This document shows, piece by piece, positions 11,266 to 22,690 of a DNA stretch of 64,000 bases; the stretch's first letter is position 1, and the number at the start of each line of letters is the position of its first letter. This DNA comes from Argyresthia goedartella (Eukaryota; Arthropoda; Insecta; Lepidoptera; Argyresthiidae): assembly GCA_949825045.1 (NCBI GenBank), contig OX463820.1, forward strand, positions 8,816,501-8,880,500, read 5' to 3'. The translations under genes were made by a program, and so were the position numbers. The notes under the pieces were generated by a model that was not told the DNA's origin, did no database searches, and saw only the letters and a list, made by a program, of their open reading frames with translations.

Positions 11266-13560
11266 GTGGATTGACGATCTCTGTGGCACTGTGACGATCA
11301 TGTAAACATGACGTGTTCTTAAGGTTCTTGTGTACATACATTATATTTTCAAAAATAAATTGGCTAGCTGCAGTTAGTATGCCAATTTCTTTTAAAAGCT
11401 CTCTTACGGAGTCTGTTCGATTTTAATTATATATTGCTCGAATAGCTCTTTTCTGTAAAATATAAATAGTTTGAATATCCGCTGCTCTCAACCACAACAA
11501 GATAACACAGGACGTGACACTATGAAAGTAATTAAAATATACTAGCCTAATGTAGCCACATCCGTGTTTTGTCTGATGTTCCTAACAGCGTAAGCCGCAA
11601 AACTTAAATTAATAGCAATTTGCTATCAATAGTTATTCCAAGAAACTCCGTATCATTTACAACTTCTAACGTGTTGCTGTCTAACACTAAACTGATCTCA
11701 ACTTGCCTGTAATTTGGAAGTGAAAATTTAATTATTTATTTATTTTTTATTAATTTAATTTTTACCAACGTTTAACAATAAATAATTAACTGTGAACCAA
11801 TGCAAGGTTAAAGAGAATACACCTTTAACATCATCAAAATCCTCTTTTTGTCTTTCAATTTTGAAGACCAGTGAAGTATCATCAGCAAACAACACTATGT
11901 AAATTTTTCCACCATAAAGTGCAGATCATTAATATATACCAGGAATAAAAAAAGGCCTAATATCTGACCTTGTGGAACGCCAATTTATACACCCGATCCA
12001 TCAGATTTAACGCTGTTGACTTTTGCCTTTTGAATTCTATTTTAGTAGATCCAAAGCTTTATTTCCCCGTGATGATTTAATTTCATTAATAGCATATTAT
12101 GATCAACACAATCAAGTCCCTTCGACAAATCGCAAAAAACTCTGATAGCATCCTGTGCGGCCTTCCATGCACAATAAATATGAGATATAAGGGTAATACC
12201 GGCATCCGTAGTCGATTTTCCCCTAGTGAAACCGTATTGTTTGGCGTAGAGTTTTCTGTACGGTTGAAGTGCGACAGCATTTGATTGATTATAACCTTTT
12301 CAAATATTTTTCTGAGTACTGGAAGAACAGATATTGGTCTGAAACTTGAAGGATCAACCTTTTCTCCCGACTTGAACAGAGGTATCAGTTTACTGTGTTT
12401 CATGAGGTCTGGGAAAGCTCCATCGTCAACACATTTATTGAATATATAAGCTAAGTGTGGTGCTATGGCTGGAATTACTGAACTGATAACTTTGACTGAT
12501 ATACCCCACAGGTCTTCAATATTTTTTAGGTTAAGTAATCTAAACGTTTTGGGAATGTCCTGAGGATATACATGACGAAATTTCAAATAAACGTTACTGA
12601 CGCGAGTGTTATTTTTAATAAAGTCTCTATTTCCTATGACGATGAATTTAGACGCTCCGTTGTGAGTAAGGGTGAAGAATGTTTTGAAAGCTCAAGCAAC
12701 CTCAGTATTGGATTTAATAATAGCATCACCTATCTTTAGGCAGAAATCATTGTCCCTTGGTAACTTTGCCAGTTTCACGGTTTATTATTTGCCAAACTGT
12801 TTTCATTCTATTATTTAATTTTTTTTTGCAGTTTTTGCAGTTCTACAAACCAACATGAAAATGTTGAAATATTTTAACATAGTCATGAAATTTTATATCA
12901 AACTTATAGGTTTTTTGTACATAAAGGTCATACAAGATATCTCTACTTTTACGAATTCCAAACGTTGCCCAGTTTTAAATTTAGATTTACCGTTGTAGTC
13001 ACTGACTTTCTTTAATTAAAAAAAATATTGAATTCTGTTTGAATAATGTGGAAGAAGTCTGAGTAGATTTTGTTTGGGTTCTGTTCATTAAAAGCCGGAA
13101 CTGGCAAATTTATATCGAAGTTTTTCGTTTACTTCTCTAGTCATGTAATAGGCCTCTAAAATGATGGATCAGTCTTATTTTTACTAGCAAGTGGGAATGA
13201 AATTGTTTGACCGCTGTGATCGGAGGTAAGCAGTTAATTACTTTTTTACTTCTGAATGCACAGTCACATAAAACGTTATTTAAGTAAGTTTGGTTGGTAA
13301 GTGTAATTCTAGTCAGCTCTAGAAATACCTGAGATAAATTAAATTATTTGAATAACGTTATTAATCGTTGTTTCATTGTTGTATCTACAAGCGAATCTAC
13401 ATTGAGATCGCCACTAATAATTAACTGTTTTTCTGTTATTACATAGTTTAGTGAAGGCTTCCTCCATAAGTTCAACATTTCGCGATTCCACCGATAAGCT
13501 TCGCGGTTCCACCCATAAGCCTCCTCTTTTTGTGCCAACACTGCCAACTTATCTGGTCCT
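11266..13560 (-). mobile_element. LINE L1w copy A (Jockey/CR1-like), decayed
   Basis: Minus-strand copy of the LINE family also seen at 28200, 56022 and 58392. Reading from 13547: an endonuclease end with SGDLNVDSLVD, the spacer, RT blocks (12086-12586), a GVPQG-like block near 11990, a DDTSLVFKIERQK stretch near 11870-11900, and the C-terminal region with the TVASQFIFENIM-like reading near 11350. It is 5'-truncated inside the endonuclease and riddled with frameshifts and stops. Comparison with the other copies suggests one family at several ages. Confidence 0.8.
12086..12586 (-). pseudogene. LINE L1w copy A: RT N-terminal half
   Basis: The longest open stretch of copy A. It reads EDLWGISVKVISSVIPAIAP, then HSKLIPLFKSGEK, FRPISVLPVLRKIFEKVI and NQMLSHFNRTE, which are RT blocks 1 and 2 of Jockey/CR1-superfamily LINEs. 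About the last 60 codons are out of frame: the equivalent region in copy C reads TRGKSTTDA and FCDLSKAFDCVDHD in another frame. The catalytic YADD box is not in this segment. Confidence 0.78.
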
Positions 13561-14018
13561 GACCTACCGCCTGTTCATCTTAATTCATTCTACTGAGAAA
13601 TAACTTCTGTACTGCCACATACGTACGTACGTACATACCTATAGATAGGTAGATATATCGAAGTCAAAGAAATTAAAAACAACGATGTTTATCGATAGTC
13701 TGAGTTCTGTGGACAAGCCACCTGCAGAGAAGACACGGGGTGTTAAATGTATTACGATGGAACGCCGCGGGACTCCTGTCTCATTGCTTTAGCTCGGCAA
13801 AGCTTGGATGTATCTTTTATTACTATTGGGATTTTGAGAAATTACATTTCGTATTAGAAAATGTTCCGGATCCCGGTAGAGAGCCACTAGCAATCTCATG
13901 GCTTACGTGGTATCGCTATTGGTTCTCAAGCGGTTTGTGAAAACATTCTGAGCGTGTTATTTCGAGTTAATTAGAAACAGGCGCTTAGTGCGGTTAATGT
14001 GTCGACGTATTGTACTAC
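13561..14018. other. Non-coding stretch with an ACGT microsatellite
   Basis: A short (ACGT)n run lies at about 13618-13640. A 66-codon plus-strand frame at 13740-13940 has no familiar motif. Nothing else was recognised. Confidence 0.45.
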
Positions 14019-14358
14019 GAGAACAATTTAAATGACCACCAAGATATTTTTTCCTACCCAAAATGGGTGAATGATCACCAAAAGTTGCAGAAAATATCAG
14101 GGCAAAATACTGCGGCAGCTTAGGTGAAGGGTAAAGGGGATGAGTGAAGCGAAGCCCCCTTTATCCTTCGTATTAGGTTAAACACGTAAGAACAACAAAA
14201 ATACTTAGTACTTAAACTTAAGTACACAAAACATAAAAAGAAATTTGGTGATCATTTATCCAAACACAATTTGTTAGTCGTTTACTAATTCTGGCGGTCG
14301 TTTCGAATTTATTAATAGTAAAAGAGGTGCGTTTTTGGTCATCGTTTAAACATAAGCC
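14019..14358 (+). mobile_element. ATCACC repeat, complete copy with probable target duplication
   Basis: A 340-bp element from GAGAACAATTTAAATGACC to CGTTTAAACATAAGCC. It has two direct GACCACCAAR/GATCACCAAA motifs on the left, three inverted ones on the right and the central G-rich/C-rich hairpin. Flanks TTGTACTAC (14010-14018) and TTTTACTAC (14359-14367) match at 8 of 9 bases, consistent with an 8-9 bp target duplication. Confidence 0.82.
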
Positions 14359-15339
14359 TTTTACTACACACTGACCTACTCAAAACTTAGTCGCAAATTG
14401 GGCCTTCCACCTTCCGCCCCCGCTCGGTATACACATATAGCCGCTTTACACGTGAGGATAAATCTGATACACGGTTTTCCACTCCATTTTCCTGTAACAT
14501 ACAGAAAACGTTTTCAGTGCTGGGTAGTAGGAATTATTAATTATTGCCAGCTATAATCCCCGATCAAAAAAGTCGCTTCCCATTAGAAATCGCGTGGCTA
14601 CGTTAACTTTCTCACTTACAGAGTTACCCATCACTGTTCTCACCGGCATAGCCACTGCTTCCCACGAAGCGACGTTGGTCTAGTTCCCGATGTTCTGGTT
14701 TCTCGACACCATCACAAACGAGGCAAATACATGTGTCTGTCTGTACTGCAGTAGGTACTCTGACACTTAAACCACGGTATACCCGCATTTAGATCACAAA
14801 ACAAAATATGCTGCATAAATGTCTATCTGCAATGAAATTGAATGGTCAACAAATAATGACAACCACGCTGTTCACTCAAACCCACTGAAATAAGTACCCA
14901 TAATCGCATATTCAGGCCGATCCATGTGTCGAATATGTAATTTTGCAATGTATTTAGCGTTTCACGCAATGCAATTACAAATTGAGGTGAACCAACTCAC
15001 GCTTGATGACATGATATTTTCACGAGCTGGTGCAATTTTGTATAAATGATAAGTTTCGGGTTTGTTGCTTTGATTCAAAGTGTAATAATATGGACAGAGG
15101 TATGTAAATCTAATTTTTAAACGTGTAATTGATTGATTGATGTAATTGATGACTGATTTAATAGTAGTGTATGAAATTGTTTGCAAGTAATGAGGGGTAT
15201 TAATACACGAGAGTGTGTTTTAAAAACCAAGCCGTAGGTGAGCGTGTAATACATAATTATTTGCAGTTTCATACAATACTTTATCTACTCCCATACATTA
15301 GTATTGAACCTACTAAATAAAAGATCAAAGTTGAAAGAG
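14359..15339. other. Non-coding stretch, nothing firm
   Basis: Unassigned AT-rich DNA. The motif TATTAATACACGAGAGTGTG near 15195 recalls the CGAGCC repeats at 15717 and 36826 but is only a short piece. Confidence 0.4.
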
Positions 15340-15760
15340 TAAGAAATAATTTATTTTACTACACACGTATCATAAACCCTCTTTACTTAGTCCAAAAACC
15401 ACACGTTAAGACGAGAATAATGATAAACTTCTTGGTAAAAACACATTTCTTATCTGAATATTGATCATTATGACCATAATGTACCAAAATTAGTCAAATT
15501 GTGACATTCAAATTTCGAACGCCGACGCCCGCCTGCGTGCCGCCCCTAGTTTGTCTGTGAAGTTGGTACTACAGAACAAGCTAAACAACTGCAGAGCAAT
15601 GATCAATGCAACAATGCCGGTCGAACTCCTGAACACATCAAAGAGAGCTTATGATAAGTGTGTAGTTAAACTAGTGTATGTAACTGTACATAATTAGGCA
15701 TTAAAACTCTCGAGTGATATTATTATGAAACGAGCCGAAGGCTCGTTTCATAATAATATT
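15340..15760 (-). repeat. CGAGCC-palindrome repeat, copy 1
   Basis: Reverse-orientation copy of the unit at 36826-37440. The shared blocks include CATAAACCCTCTTTAC, CATTCAAATTTCGAACGCCG, TGAACACATCAAAG, GTGTATGTAACTGTACATAA and TTAGGCATTAAAACTCTCGA. It ends in a perfect hairpin: 20-bp arms 15717-15736 and 15740-15759 around GAA. This looks like a non-autonomous DNA element. The internal GC-richer part has no coding signal. Confidence 0.75.
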
Positions 15761-16074
15761 GTTATGTCTGTATGTATGTATGTACATCGTTATGTATCAG
15801 TCACATAAACTACTATTGTTTGACAAAAGGTGTTATAATTATAAGTTAGTTAAGGGAACTATAGGTCTACATTTAAGAAATTTATGTTATTTAATTTGTA
15901 TAAGACTGTTTGTTTCTAACTAAATCAATAATTTAATACTATTTTTAAACGGTATTTATAAAGTATGTCAATGTAGCTATATCGTAGAATTTGATTATTT
16001 CATGAAATAGCCAACCATTGATTAACTATATCATGAAGGGCCAGCCAATGCATGATATTTTGCGTGGCAGGGGC
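15761..16074. other. Non-coding stretch
   Basis: AT-rich. It contains TATATCATGA-type short motifs that recur near 16330. Nothing else is supported. Confidence 0.4.
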
Positions 16075-16150
16075 TACCCTTGAATAACTGGCTCAAAGTG
16101 GGCACATTGTGCCTGTGCCACCCCGTATGGGAAAAATGCGTGACGCTATG
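16075..16150 (+). mobile_element. SINE-A tail fragment
   Basis: GAATAACTGGCTCAAAGTGG, GTGCCTGTGCCACC and GGGAAAAATGCGTGACGCTA match the 3' body of SINE-A at 5330-5400. The tRNA-like head is absent, and the preceding GCGTGGCAGGGGCTACC is in the opposite orientation, implying a rearranged fragment. Confidence 0.65.
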
Positions 16151-16194
16151 TCTTTTTAAAATCATTTGTATTCAGGACTAGTTTTTTTTTTGTT

Positions 16195-16290
16195 ATACAT
16201 ATCGACCTAACACGAAGACTATTCGAGGGATTCGCTGCGCTCGCCCCCTTTAGTCTTCACCTAAGCTACCGCAGAGTTTTGCCCTAAAAT
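16195..16290 (-). repeat. ATCACC repeat, partial copy
   Basis: CGACCTAACACGAAGACTAT, the GCTGCGCTCGCCCCCTTTAG hairpin side and CACCTAAGCTACCGCAGAG are the central block of the ATCACC repeat in reverse. The terminal arms are missing. Confidence 0.7.
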
Positions 16291-16815
16291 ATATCTTCGC
16301 TCTATGAAAGTTCTAATTCAACCATGGTTGGATATATCATGATATAGTCAATTCTACGATATTGTTACGACATCAATATAAATTCGTTATGAAGTTTGTA
16401 ATTCTAATTTAACGATATGAGAGACGAAAAACAATATTGGTCAATATTTTAGTTTTTTTCTCGTTTCATTCGAGTCCTCATTTTAATAGGAAATATAGTG
16501 CTCTCCATGTTCAATTTTATAGGTGCGAAAGTGTGCTAGAATGTCTCTCTTATTAATTGAGCATATTTGCTTCCAACAACGCCTTGATTGAGAAGAGCCG
16601 AAAGCAGATCTTCTCGACTTATGCCCTGTCAAATACCCTGGTGAAACTAATGAAACAGATGTAGAGCGGCTTTTTGTATTCTAAATACATCTGGTAAGTT
16701 TTTTCCTAAAATTGGAATATTTGGACTTAAATTTTGTAAGGGGCCTGTTGCGGACTGTATGAATGAAAACTCCGTTTGATCTTGAGATGTTTATCGCTCC
16801 AATTCTCGGTTCAGA
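16291..16815. other. Non-coding stretch
   Basis: No repeat copy or coding signal recognised apart from short TATATCATGATATAG palindromic motifs near 16335. Confidence 0.4.
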
Positions 16816-17003
16816 CCCATCGTTGCTCATCATCATCATCTAAGTCATCTCATGCACCCCTTCTGGGGCATGAGGAGTCGGGGTCAGGTCGACGGGCCTC
16901 TTCCCGAAGAATCGCCTTTGTCCACTCCTGTGGACAGGTCATCGGATGGTCCCTGCGGGCGGTGGTCTTCATGTGGCGCTGGTATGCAGTGGATGATCGC
17001 CGG

Positions 17004-17894
17004 CTAGGCAACCAGGTCGCGTGGCAGGCGGCGGCGGTCGGGCGGGCGCATGTGGTGCGGCGCCAGCTCGGCGATGTGCGGAAGATGTGATGCATCCGCA
17101 CGCGCGAACATGCCCTTCGCCAGCCTCTGGACAAACTGGTCCACGGTTTCCCATCTTAGGTCCCACTGGATTGTCGCGTTCCTCACGTAGCGGGGGGAGC
17201 CGACGATGGTACGCAGAGAGAGGTTCTCTTGGGCTTGGAGTCTCCGTTTGTTCGTCTCCGAGCACAGGGCGTACCATGCCGGAGCCGCGTAGGTGAGGCG
17301 GGATCTCACATAGGTCTTGTAGATCCCGAGCTTCGCCCTCAGAGGGAGGCTGGAGTCGAAAAGTGGACGCAGCTTGGCGAGTGCCACCTTGACCTGGCTG
17401 ACGACGTTGTCAACGTGTTGCTTCATGGTGAGCCGGCGATCAATGGTCACTCCCAGGTATGCAGAATGCTCGGGCCTGAAGCCGAACTGTTCCGGGCGCG
17501 GCTGGATGTGGGGCAGTAACATCGATAACAGGAGCTTCTCAAACACCTTTGAGATGGTGCTCAGTAGGGTGATCGGCCGATAGCTCTCAGGCAGCTTGGT
17601 GTCCTTGCCCGGCTTGGGCAACATGATAACCAAGCCCTCCTTCCATTGGGTTGGAAAGTGACCCGTGCGCAAGATACCGTTAAACAGGCGCGTAACGGCC
17701 GCCACAGTGCGTGACGGCAAATGTAACAGCGCCGTGTTGGGTATTCGGTCTGCGCCCGGGGCTTTCCTGGGCTTGGTACGTTGGAATGCACGCACAATCT
17801 GGCCGGGCGTGACGACGATGGGGTCCTCTTCGGGAGCTATCGGCGTGGCGAAGTACTCTCGCAGGTGTCTCTCGACTGTTGCGACGTGCTCCAC
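17004..17894 (-). pseudogene. Jockey-type LINE RT with in-frame loss of the catalytic core
   Basis: 296 codons. Residues 1-145 hold a KPRKAPGADRIPN motif, LPKPGKDTKLPESYRPITLL, KVFEKLLL and EQFGFRPEHS (RT blocks 0-2). The next residues, AYLGVTIDRRLTMKQHVDNV, are thumb-side sequence that normally lies far downstream. The palm blocks with the two catalytic aspartates are gone, yet the frame is preserved across the join at about 17457-17465. The C-terminal region (YVRSRLTYAAPAWY) is normal. The gap is probably 150-200 codons, estimated from the usual length of the family. Confidence 0.85.
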
Positions 17895-18472
17895 ATCATC
17901 CGTTGGGTTCGGCTTGAACTGCTTCTCGAGGCATTCGGCGAAGATCTCCGCGCGATCTTGGGCTCGGAATCTTGGTAGGCCGTCGCTGCCCAGAATTGGT
18001 CAAACAGGACCAGGAGTGGTCGACAAAGCCCGGCACAGGCGATGCACGGAGGGGACGTGGTCGCCTATGGACTCGACGTGGCGTTCCCAAGATTCTTCGG
18101 CATGGAGGTCAAGTTGGCGCTCAGCTTTGCCGTCATGGCGTTGAGCCTGGTCTTCATCGTGGGGCAGCGGGTTTGCTGCCACTGCTTCCGGAGAGCGCGC
18201 TTATCGCAGATGAGTGCGCGTAGCTCAGCAGGAAGAGGAGAGGGCTTCCCCCCGCGAGCTACGGTGTGCGATGATAGGTCGAGCGCGTCTCGGATCTGGG
18301 TGGTTAGCAGCGATGCCAGGCGGTCAACGTCTTCCGGCTGGTTGACGGGGCAACTGGTGGAGGGTTGGTCAAGGGCGGCGGTGAAGGCTCCCCACTGGTA
18401 GCGGCGACGTGATTATGGCGGAGATACCCGGGTGGGCAGATCCGCCAGGACGAGAAGAACAGGCCTGTGGTC

Positions 18473-19072
18473 CTAAGGGAGGTCAGGGAGAACCTCCTGG
18501 CTCGGCTGTGTCCGGAGACCTCTGACGACCACGACGTCGATGATGTCCCATCCGGCCCGCGTGTCGAAGTGGGTGGGCTCGTAGGGACCGATGACGTCGT
18601 AGTTGTGGCTCACGGAGTAAGGCATGGATGGCGCGTCCAGCTGGGCATACCCTGGTGGAGTTCCAGGCGGTGTGCTTGGCGTTGAGGTCGCCGGCGACAA
18701 GTGTCGGGTGCGGCGACTGTAGCAGCCCCCGTAGCTCGGCGGTGCGGCGTAGAGTCGCAGCACCTCGCCAGCGACCTGGAGGTCGACGCCCAAAGCATAC
18801 AGGGATGAATACTCCTGGGCGTCGACGAGCGGGTGGACGATCTTCCTGCCGACGATGACTGCCAAGCCTCGAAAGGTCCGGCCGCTGGAGGTCTTCTCGT
18901 CCTTGCGGTAGACGAAGTAGCCGGGTAGCGACAGCTTGTCGCTTCCGGCTAGGTGTGTCTCGCTGATGAGCATCACGTCGACGCCGTAGTCCCTCAGGAA
19001 CACGTGGAGCAGCCGCTTCTTCCCTGTCAGCGACTGCGCGTTCCAGTGGACAACCCTGAGCGGCTCACGCAT
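18473..19072 (-). pseudogene. Jockey-type LINE endonuclease region, frameshifted
   Basis: ATG at 19070-19072. The first about 115 codons read as an apurinic-type endonuclease: LRVVHWNAQSLTGKK (metal-binding Asn), VDVMLISETHLAG (catalytic Glu) and a GLAVIVGRK segment. After about 18725 the family-like reading moves to another frame, where GDLNAKHTAWNST can be read near 18660-18700, and later returns. In an intact LINE this enzyme nicks the target site. Here the frame breaks make it non-functional. Confidence 0.8.
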
Positions 19073-19266
19073 TGCGGAGCAGAGCGGTGAGTCTGCCCTG
19101 GGCAGTGGGGTCGCTGAGGAGGGCGAGCAGGGCTGTGAGGTGCCCCAAGTCCTGCTGCCCTATCGCCGCAGCCGGAGTGGCGGCGCCAGCGGCGGCCGCA
19201 GTCTCGCTGGCGGCGAGTGTAGCCGCCGCGGCGCCGGCGGCAGGTGGAGCCGTCGCCTTCTTCTTC
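19069..19266 (-). pseudogene. Jockey-type LINE ORF1 C-terminal end
   Basis: In the frame ending at the TGA overlapping the endonuclease ATG, the reading is alanine-rich followed by a GHLTALLALLSDPTAQGRL segment, as in C-terminal tails of Jockey-type gag-like ORF1 proteins. The zinc knuckles would lie upstream and are not present. The copy is cut at the C17 tract. Confidence 0.55.
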
Positions 19267-19268
19267 TT

Positions 19269-19285
19269 CCCCCCCCCCCCCCCCC
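19269..19285. repeat. C17 homopolymer at a LINE-LINE boundary
   Basis: Seventeen cytosines separate the 5' edge of the minus-strand Jockey-type LINE from the plus-strand LINE starting at about 19288. Confidence 0.9.
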
Positions 19286-19287
19286 AC

Positions 19288-21703
19288 TTCGTCTTCTTCC
19301 ACTAGAACTTTTGACTATCTAAATCTGTGTGCCTCTCATGGTCTCCTTCCAGCGCACACTTTGCCTACGAGATTAGATAAAACGTTTCTAGATCACGTTA
19401 TGCTGAAAACAAAAAACCGCGCTATTACCCTAGTTGCAAATTCCAGCTGGGCCGACCACAGTCTTGTCCTTTTGTCCCTCGACAGCAAACAACAAAGAAA
19501 ACTCAGCCAGACCACTGTAACTAGGGTAAATTATAACGGATTAAGTTCTGACTTACTTAGCATCAACTTGCAACCAATATATGCCTCATCTGACCCTAAT
19601 TCTGCTCTCAACTACCTTATATCGTCTGTCAAAACAGCAGTTGATCGTCACACCTCTACTAAAAAACTCTCATGTCGTTTCAAAGTAATCAAGCTATGGA
19701 TCACACCTGGACTTATATGATGCATGCGAAATAGAGACAGATTACATAAGAAATCAATAAATTCTCCGGAAAATGAAATACTTCTTACTTCGTACAAGAG
19801 GTATAGAAATTTCTGTAATAATCTGCTCAAAAAACTTAAAAAGTGTCATGAACAGAATGTGCTCGCAAAGGCTCGCAATAATTCCAACCGACTCTGGGTA
19901 ACCATAAAAGGGCTCACCAACACTTCTACCTCAAAGAACTCGGCGACTGAGTTGCTGGGTTCTACAGACAATCCAAATGCTACCGACAATGTAAATAAAT
20001 TCTTCGCTGATGTTGGTAAGAATCTCGCAGATAAAATAAACGCTATGGGTTCATCACAGTTTCCAGTTGATTCAACTCTCCCCACGCGATCCCCCAACAC
20101 ACTCAAATCATTTGTCTTATTAGAGACTGATATGGGTGAGGTTGGGAAATTGATTTCTGGGTTAAAGAATGTCTGCGTTGTTGGCTGGGAACATTTCAAA
20201 CCGTGTTTTTAAACTTTTTAAAGAATTCTTTGTCCCTCCTCTAACTTATATTTTCAATAAGCGTCAAGTCTGACTGAGTCCAGGGAATCTTTCCCAAATC
20301 CCTTAAGCGATCAGCTGTAATCCCTGTTCATAAAGCTGGTGACAGAAACCGTGTCAACAACTACAGGCCTATCTCTATTTTTCTTTCGATATCTAAATTA
20401 CTGGAGCGTATTCTAAACTCTCGACTTACTGACTACCTTGAGAGTAACAGTTTCCTTTCAGACAACCAATTCGGCTTTAGAAATGTGATATCCACCAGTG
20501 ACGCAGTTCATGAACTCACTGACTACGTGTTTAAGAAACTTGACACTGGACAGAAGGTTTTAGGGATATTCCTTGACCTTGCTAAGGCGTTCGACACGTC
20601 TCTGTTCCCATCCTCCTCGGAAAACTGCACAGACTTGGCATCCGTGGGGTCCAATTGAAACTTTTTGAGTACCAGTATTTGTCTGGTCGTACTCAATCTG
20701 TAAAGGGGATCACTGTAGCGGCGAACTGCCAATATCTTTCGGGGTACCTCAGGGCAGCATCTTGGGTCCTACGCTCTTTTTAATTTATATCAATGAGTTC
20801 TGTAACGTTAATCTCCCTCAAGGAAAAGTCATAACATATGCTGATGATACAGCTCTTTTTTTCTCTTCCAATACTTGGGAGGAAACTTATGAGGTTGCCC
20901 AGGCTGGCTTTAATAAAACTACACTTTGGCTTCATAAAAACATTTTAACTTTAAATGCCGACTAAACAAAGTACATAACTTTCTCCTTTAGAAACACTCA
21001 CTGTACCGACGGCCTGATACGTGCACACAACTGCTCACTTCCCACTAGTGGTACCTGCTTATGTCCAGTCCTCAACAAAACCCCCACCATTAAATACCTT
21101 GGTGTTGTTCTAGATCAAAATCTAACTTTTGGTCCACATATTCAGCTAGTAGCATCTAGAGTGCGTAAGCTCATCTACATCTTTAGAATACTTCGCCATG
21201 TTGCTGATGTAAGATTGATGAAACAGGTTTATATGGCACTCTGTCAATCTGTGCTCTCCTACTGCATCACCTCGTGGGGTGGTGCACCTAAGACTTCAAT
21301 ACTTCAAATAGAGCGTGCCCAGAGAGCTGTTCTTAAGGTCTCTAACTTCAGTCCCCGCCTTTTCCCCACTGCCTCTCTCTATAACTCCTGTGACGTTCTT
21401 ACGGTAAGGCAGTTGTTTGAATATCACATTATTCTGAAACAGCACTCATCCATTATTTTTGACCCATGTATTATCCCCGGGCGGCGCAAGGATAAGCTTT
21501 GCCTTAATAAAAATTTAATATTCCGCACATTTTACGCCCATAGGTTTTTCTGCTTCCTCGGTCCCTTTCTGTATAATAGAATTAATAAAATTGTTGACAT
21601 GTATGCCCTACACACACATTATCTTAAAAAAAACATACATAAAACCCTGCAAGCACTCAATTATGAGAAAACTGAAGAGTTACTTTTGACAAATAGGTAG
21701 CTC
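19288..21703 (+). mobile_element. LINE (CR1/Jockey superfamily), 5'-truncated
   Basis: The plus-strand reading begins within the endonuclease (RLDKTFLDHVML, SWADHSLVLLSL at 19366-19480), continues through a charged linker (19724-20170), and gives RT motifs NNYRPISI near 20360, DNQFGFRN near 20462, FLDLAKAFDT near 20570, [13 protein letters not shown] near 20745 and an intact YADDTALFF at 20838-20864. It ends with a thumb and C-terminal region (21161-21700) stopping at 21698-21700. Stops and frameshifts lie near 19716, 20210, 20600 and 20962. The active-site residues survive, but the ORF is broken into about five pieces. Confidence 0.85.
21161..21700 (+). pseudogene. LINE RT thumb and C-terminal domain
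   Basis: 179 open codons beginning inside the domain: VYMALCQSVLSYCITSWGG and LQIERAQRAVLKVSN are the conserved post-RT segments of CR1/Jockey-superfamily LINEs. The frame ends in KTEELLLTNR and a TAG, probably the natural end of the ORF, since a different LINE fragment begins shortly afterwards. Confidence 0.75.
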
Positions 21704-22490
21704 TATCATAAACAGTCTCATATTTTTATATTTAACATCAAAATTATTACATACGAATATCTTCTGAACAAACTGGAACGACATCAGAATCTCGGGATTC
21801 GGTTTATCTTCGGGCTGCGCAAATTCGACCATGTCTCTCAATTTCGCAAAGAGTTGGGGTGGCTTCCGATTCGTCGTCGCCGAGACTCCCATATTCTTTT
21901 TTATCTTTTCAATATATTGAAAAATCCGCGCTACCTCAGCTACCTTCGAGACCGCTTTGAGTATCTCTTTTCAGGAGATCGGCAACGGAGATCTCACACG
22001 GTCTCACTCTTAGCCACTCCAAGGCATACCAGTTCCGCATATGAGCACTCCTTCAGGTTGCAGGCGGTCCGACTGTGGAACGCACTTCCTTGTGCGATAA
22101 GAGACAGCCCCACTCTTTTCGCTTTCAAAAACCGGGTAAAAGAGCACTTCCTCTCTCTTTTGTGATAGTTGTAGTATGTTTATTATTATTATATGTAAAC
22201 TTTATGTACAGGTTTATGTATGTATTGATACGTATTTAGTAGTTTGGTATATACGAGTATGTATTTTATTTACCGTATTTTATAGATATGTAATTTACTT
22301 ATATATATTTTATTATTGTTTAGATATTGTGCACTGCCTACCCTTTATTGATAAAATTTCCTGTCATGCCTTGGTTTGCTGGAAGAAATCTCTTTTTAGA
22401 GATAAGCTTGCCTTTGTACATATGTTTTCTCTTAATGTATCTTTTTAAAATAACTGTGTTCAATAAAGAATTATGAATTATGAATATAAA
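21704..22490 (+). mobile_element. 3' end of a second plus-strand LINE, with 3' UTR and GAATTAT tail
   Basis: An open reading from about 21740 to 22164 contains LGIRFIFGLRKFDHVS, LGWLPIRRRRDSHILFYLF and FRLQAVRLWNALPCAIRDS, the C-terminus of a CR1-like LINE ORF2. The 3' UTR includes TTTGCTGGAAGAAATCTC and TTAGAGATAAGCTTGCC, found again at 45943 and reversed at 6966. It ends with AATAAAGAATTATGAATTATGAAT, a short repeated tail. The element is strongly 5'-truncated. Confidence 0.8.
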
Positions 22491-22551
22491 ATTACAATTA
22501 CATATAAATCATTTATAAATATTAGATGAACCTTAGCATACATTACGTACA

Positions 22552-22690
22552 TATCGTTATTATTATTATTTTCTCGCTCACCCTCTCACACTCACTCATT
22601 CATTCCCATACTATACAATGACAGGTTCACATACTCACTCTTCCCCCCCCCCCCCCCCTTATGTTAGTGAATATTAATTATTATTATTAT
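22552..22690. repeat. Low-complexity cluster: ATT run, C16 tract, ATT run
   Basis: TTATTATTATTATT near 22558, sixteen cytosines at 22643-22658, and ATTATTATTATTATG near 22677. It lies between LINE fragments. Confidence 0.85.

Larger units (their letters stand above)
16816..19268 (-). mobile_element. Jockey-type LINE with internal deletion, GC-rich
   Basis: Minus-strand element running from a G-rich 5' edge at the C17 tract (19269) to a 3' tail of ATG/GAT triplets (about 16818-16850). It has an ORF1 end, an endonuclease region and an RT region in the Jockey order. GC content is well above that of the neighbours. The RT has lost its catalytic middle by a deletion that keeps the frame, so this copy is defective. 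The ATG of the endonuclease ORF overlaps the ORF1 stop (ATGCGTGA around 19065-19072), as in other Jockey-like two-ORF elements. Confidence 0.85.

Noticed and set aside
17665..18144. 159-codon plus-strand frame in the GC-rich region
   Set aside because: Antisense shadow of the minus-strand Jockey-type LINE; GC-rich DNA produces long chance frames.
19244..19720. 158-codon frame running through the C17 tract
   Set aside because: Its first third is the antisense of a LINE ORF1 and a homopolymer; only the part after about 19290 is LINE coding sequence.
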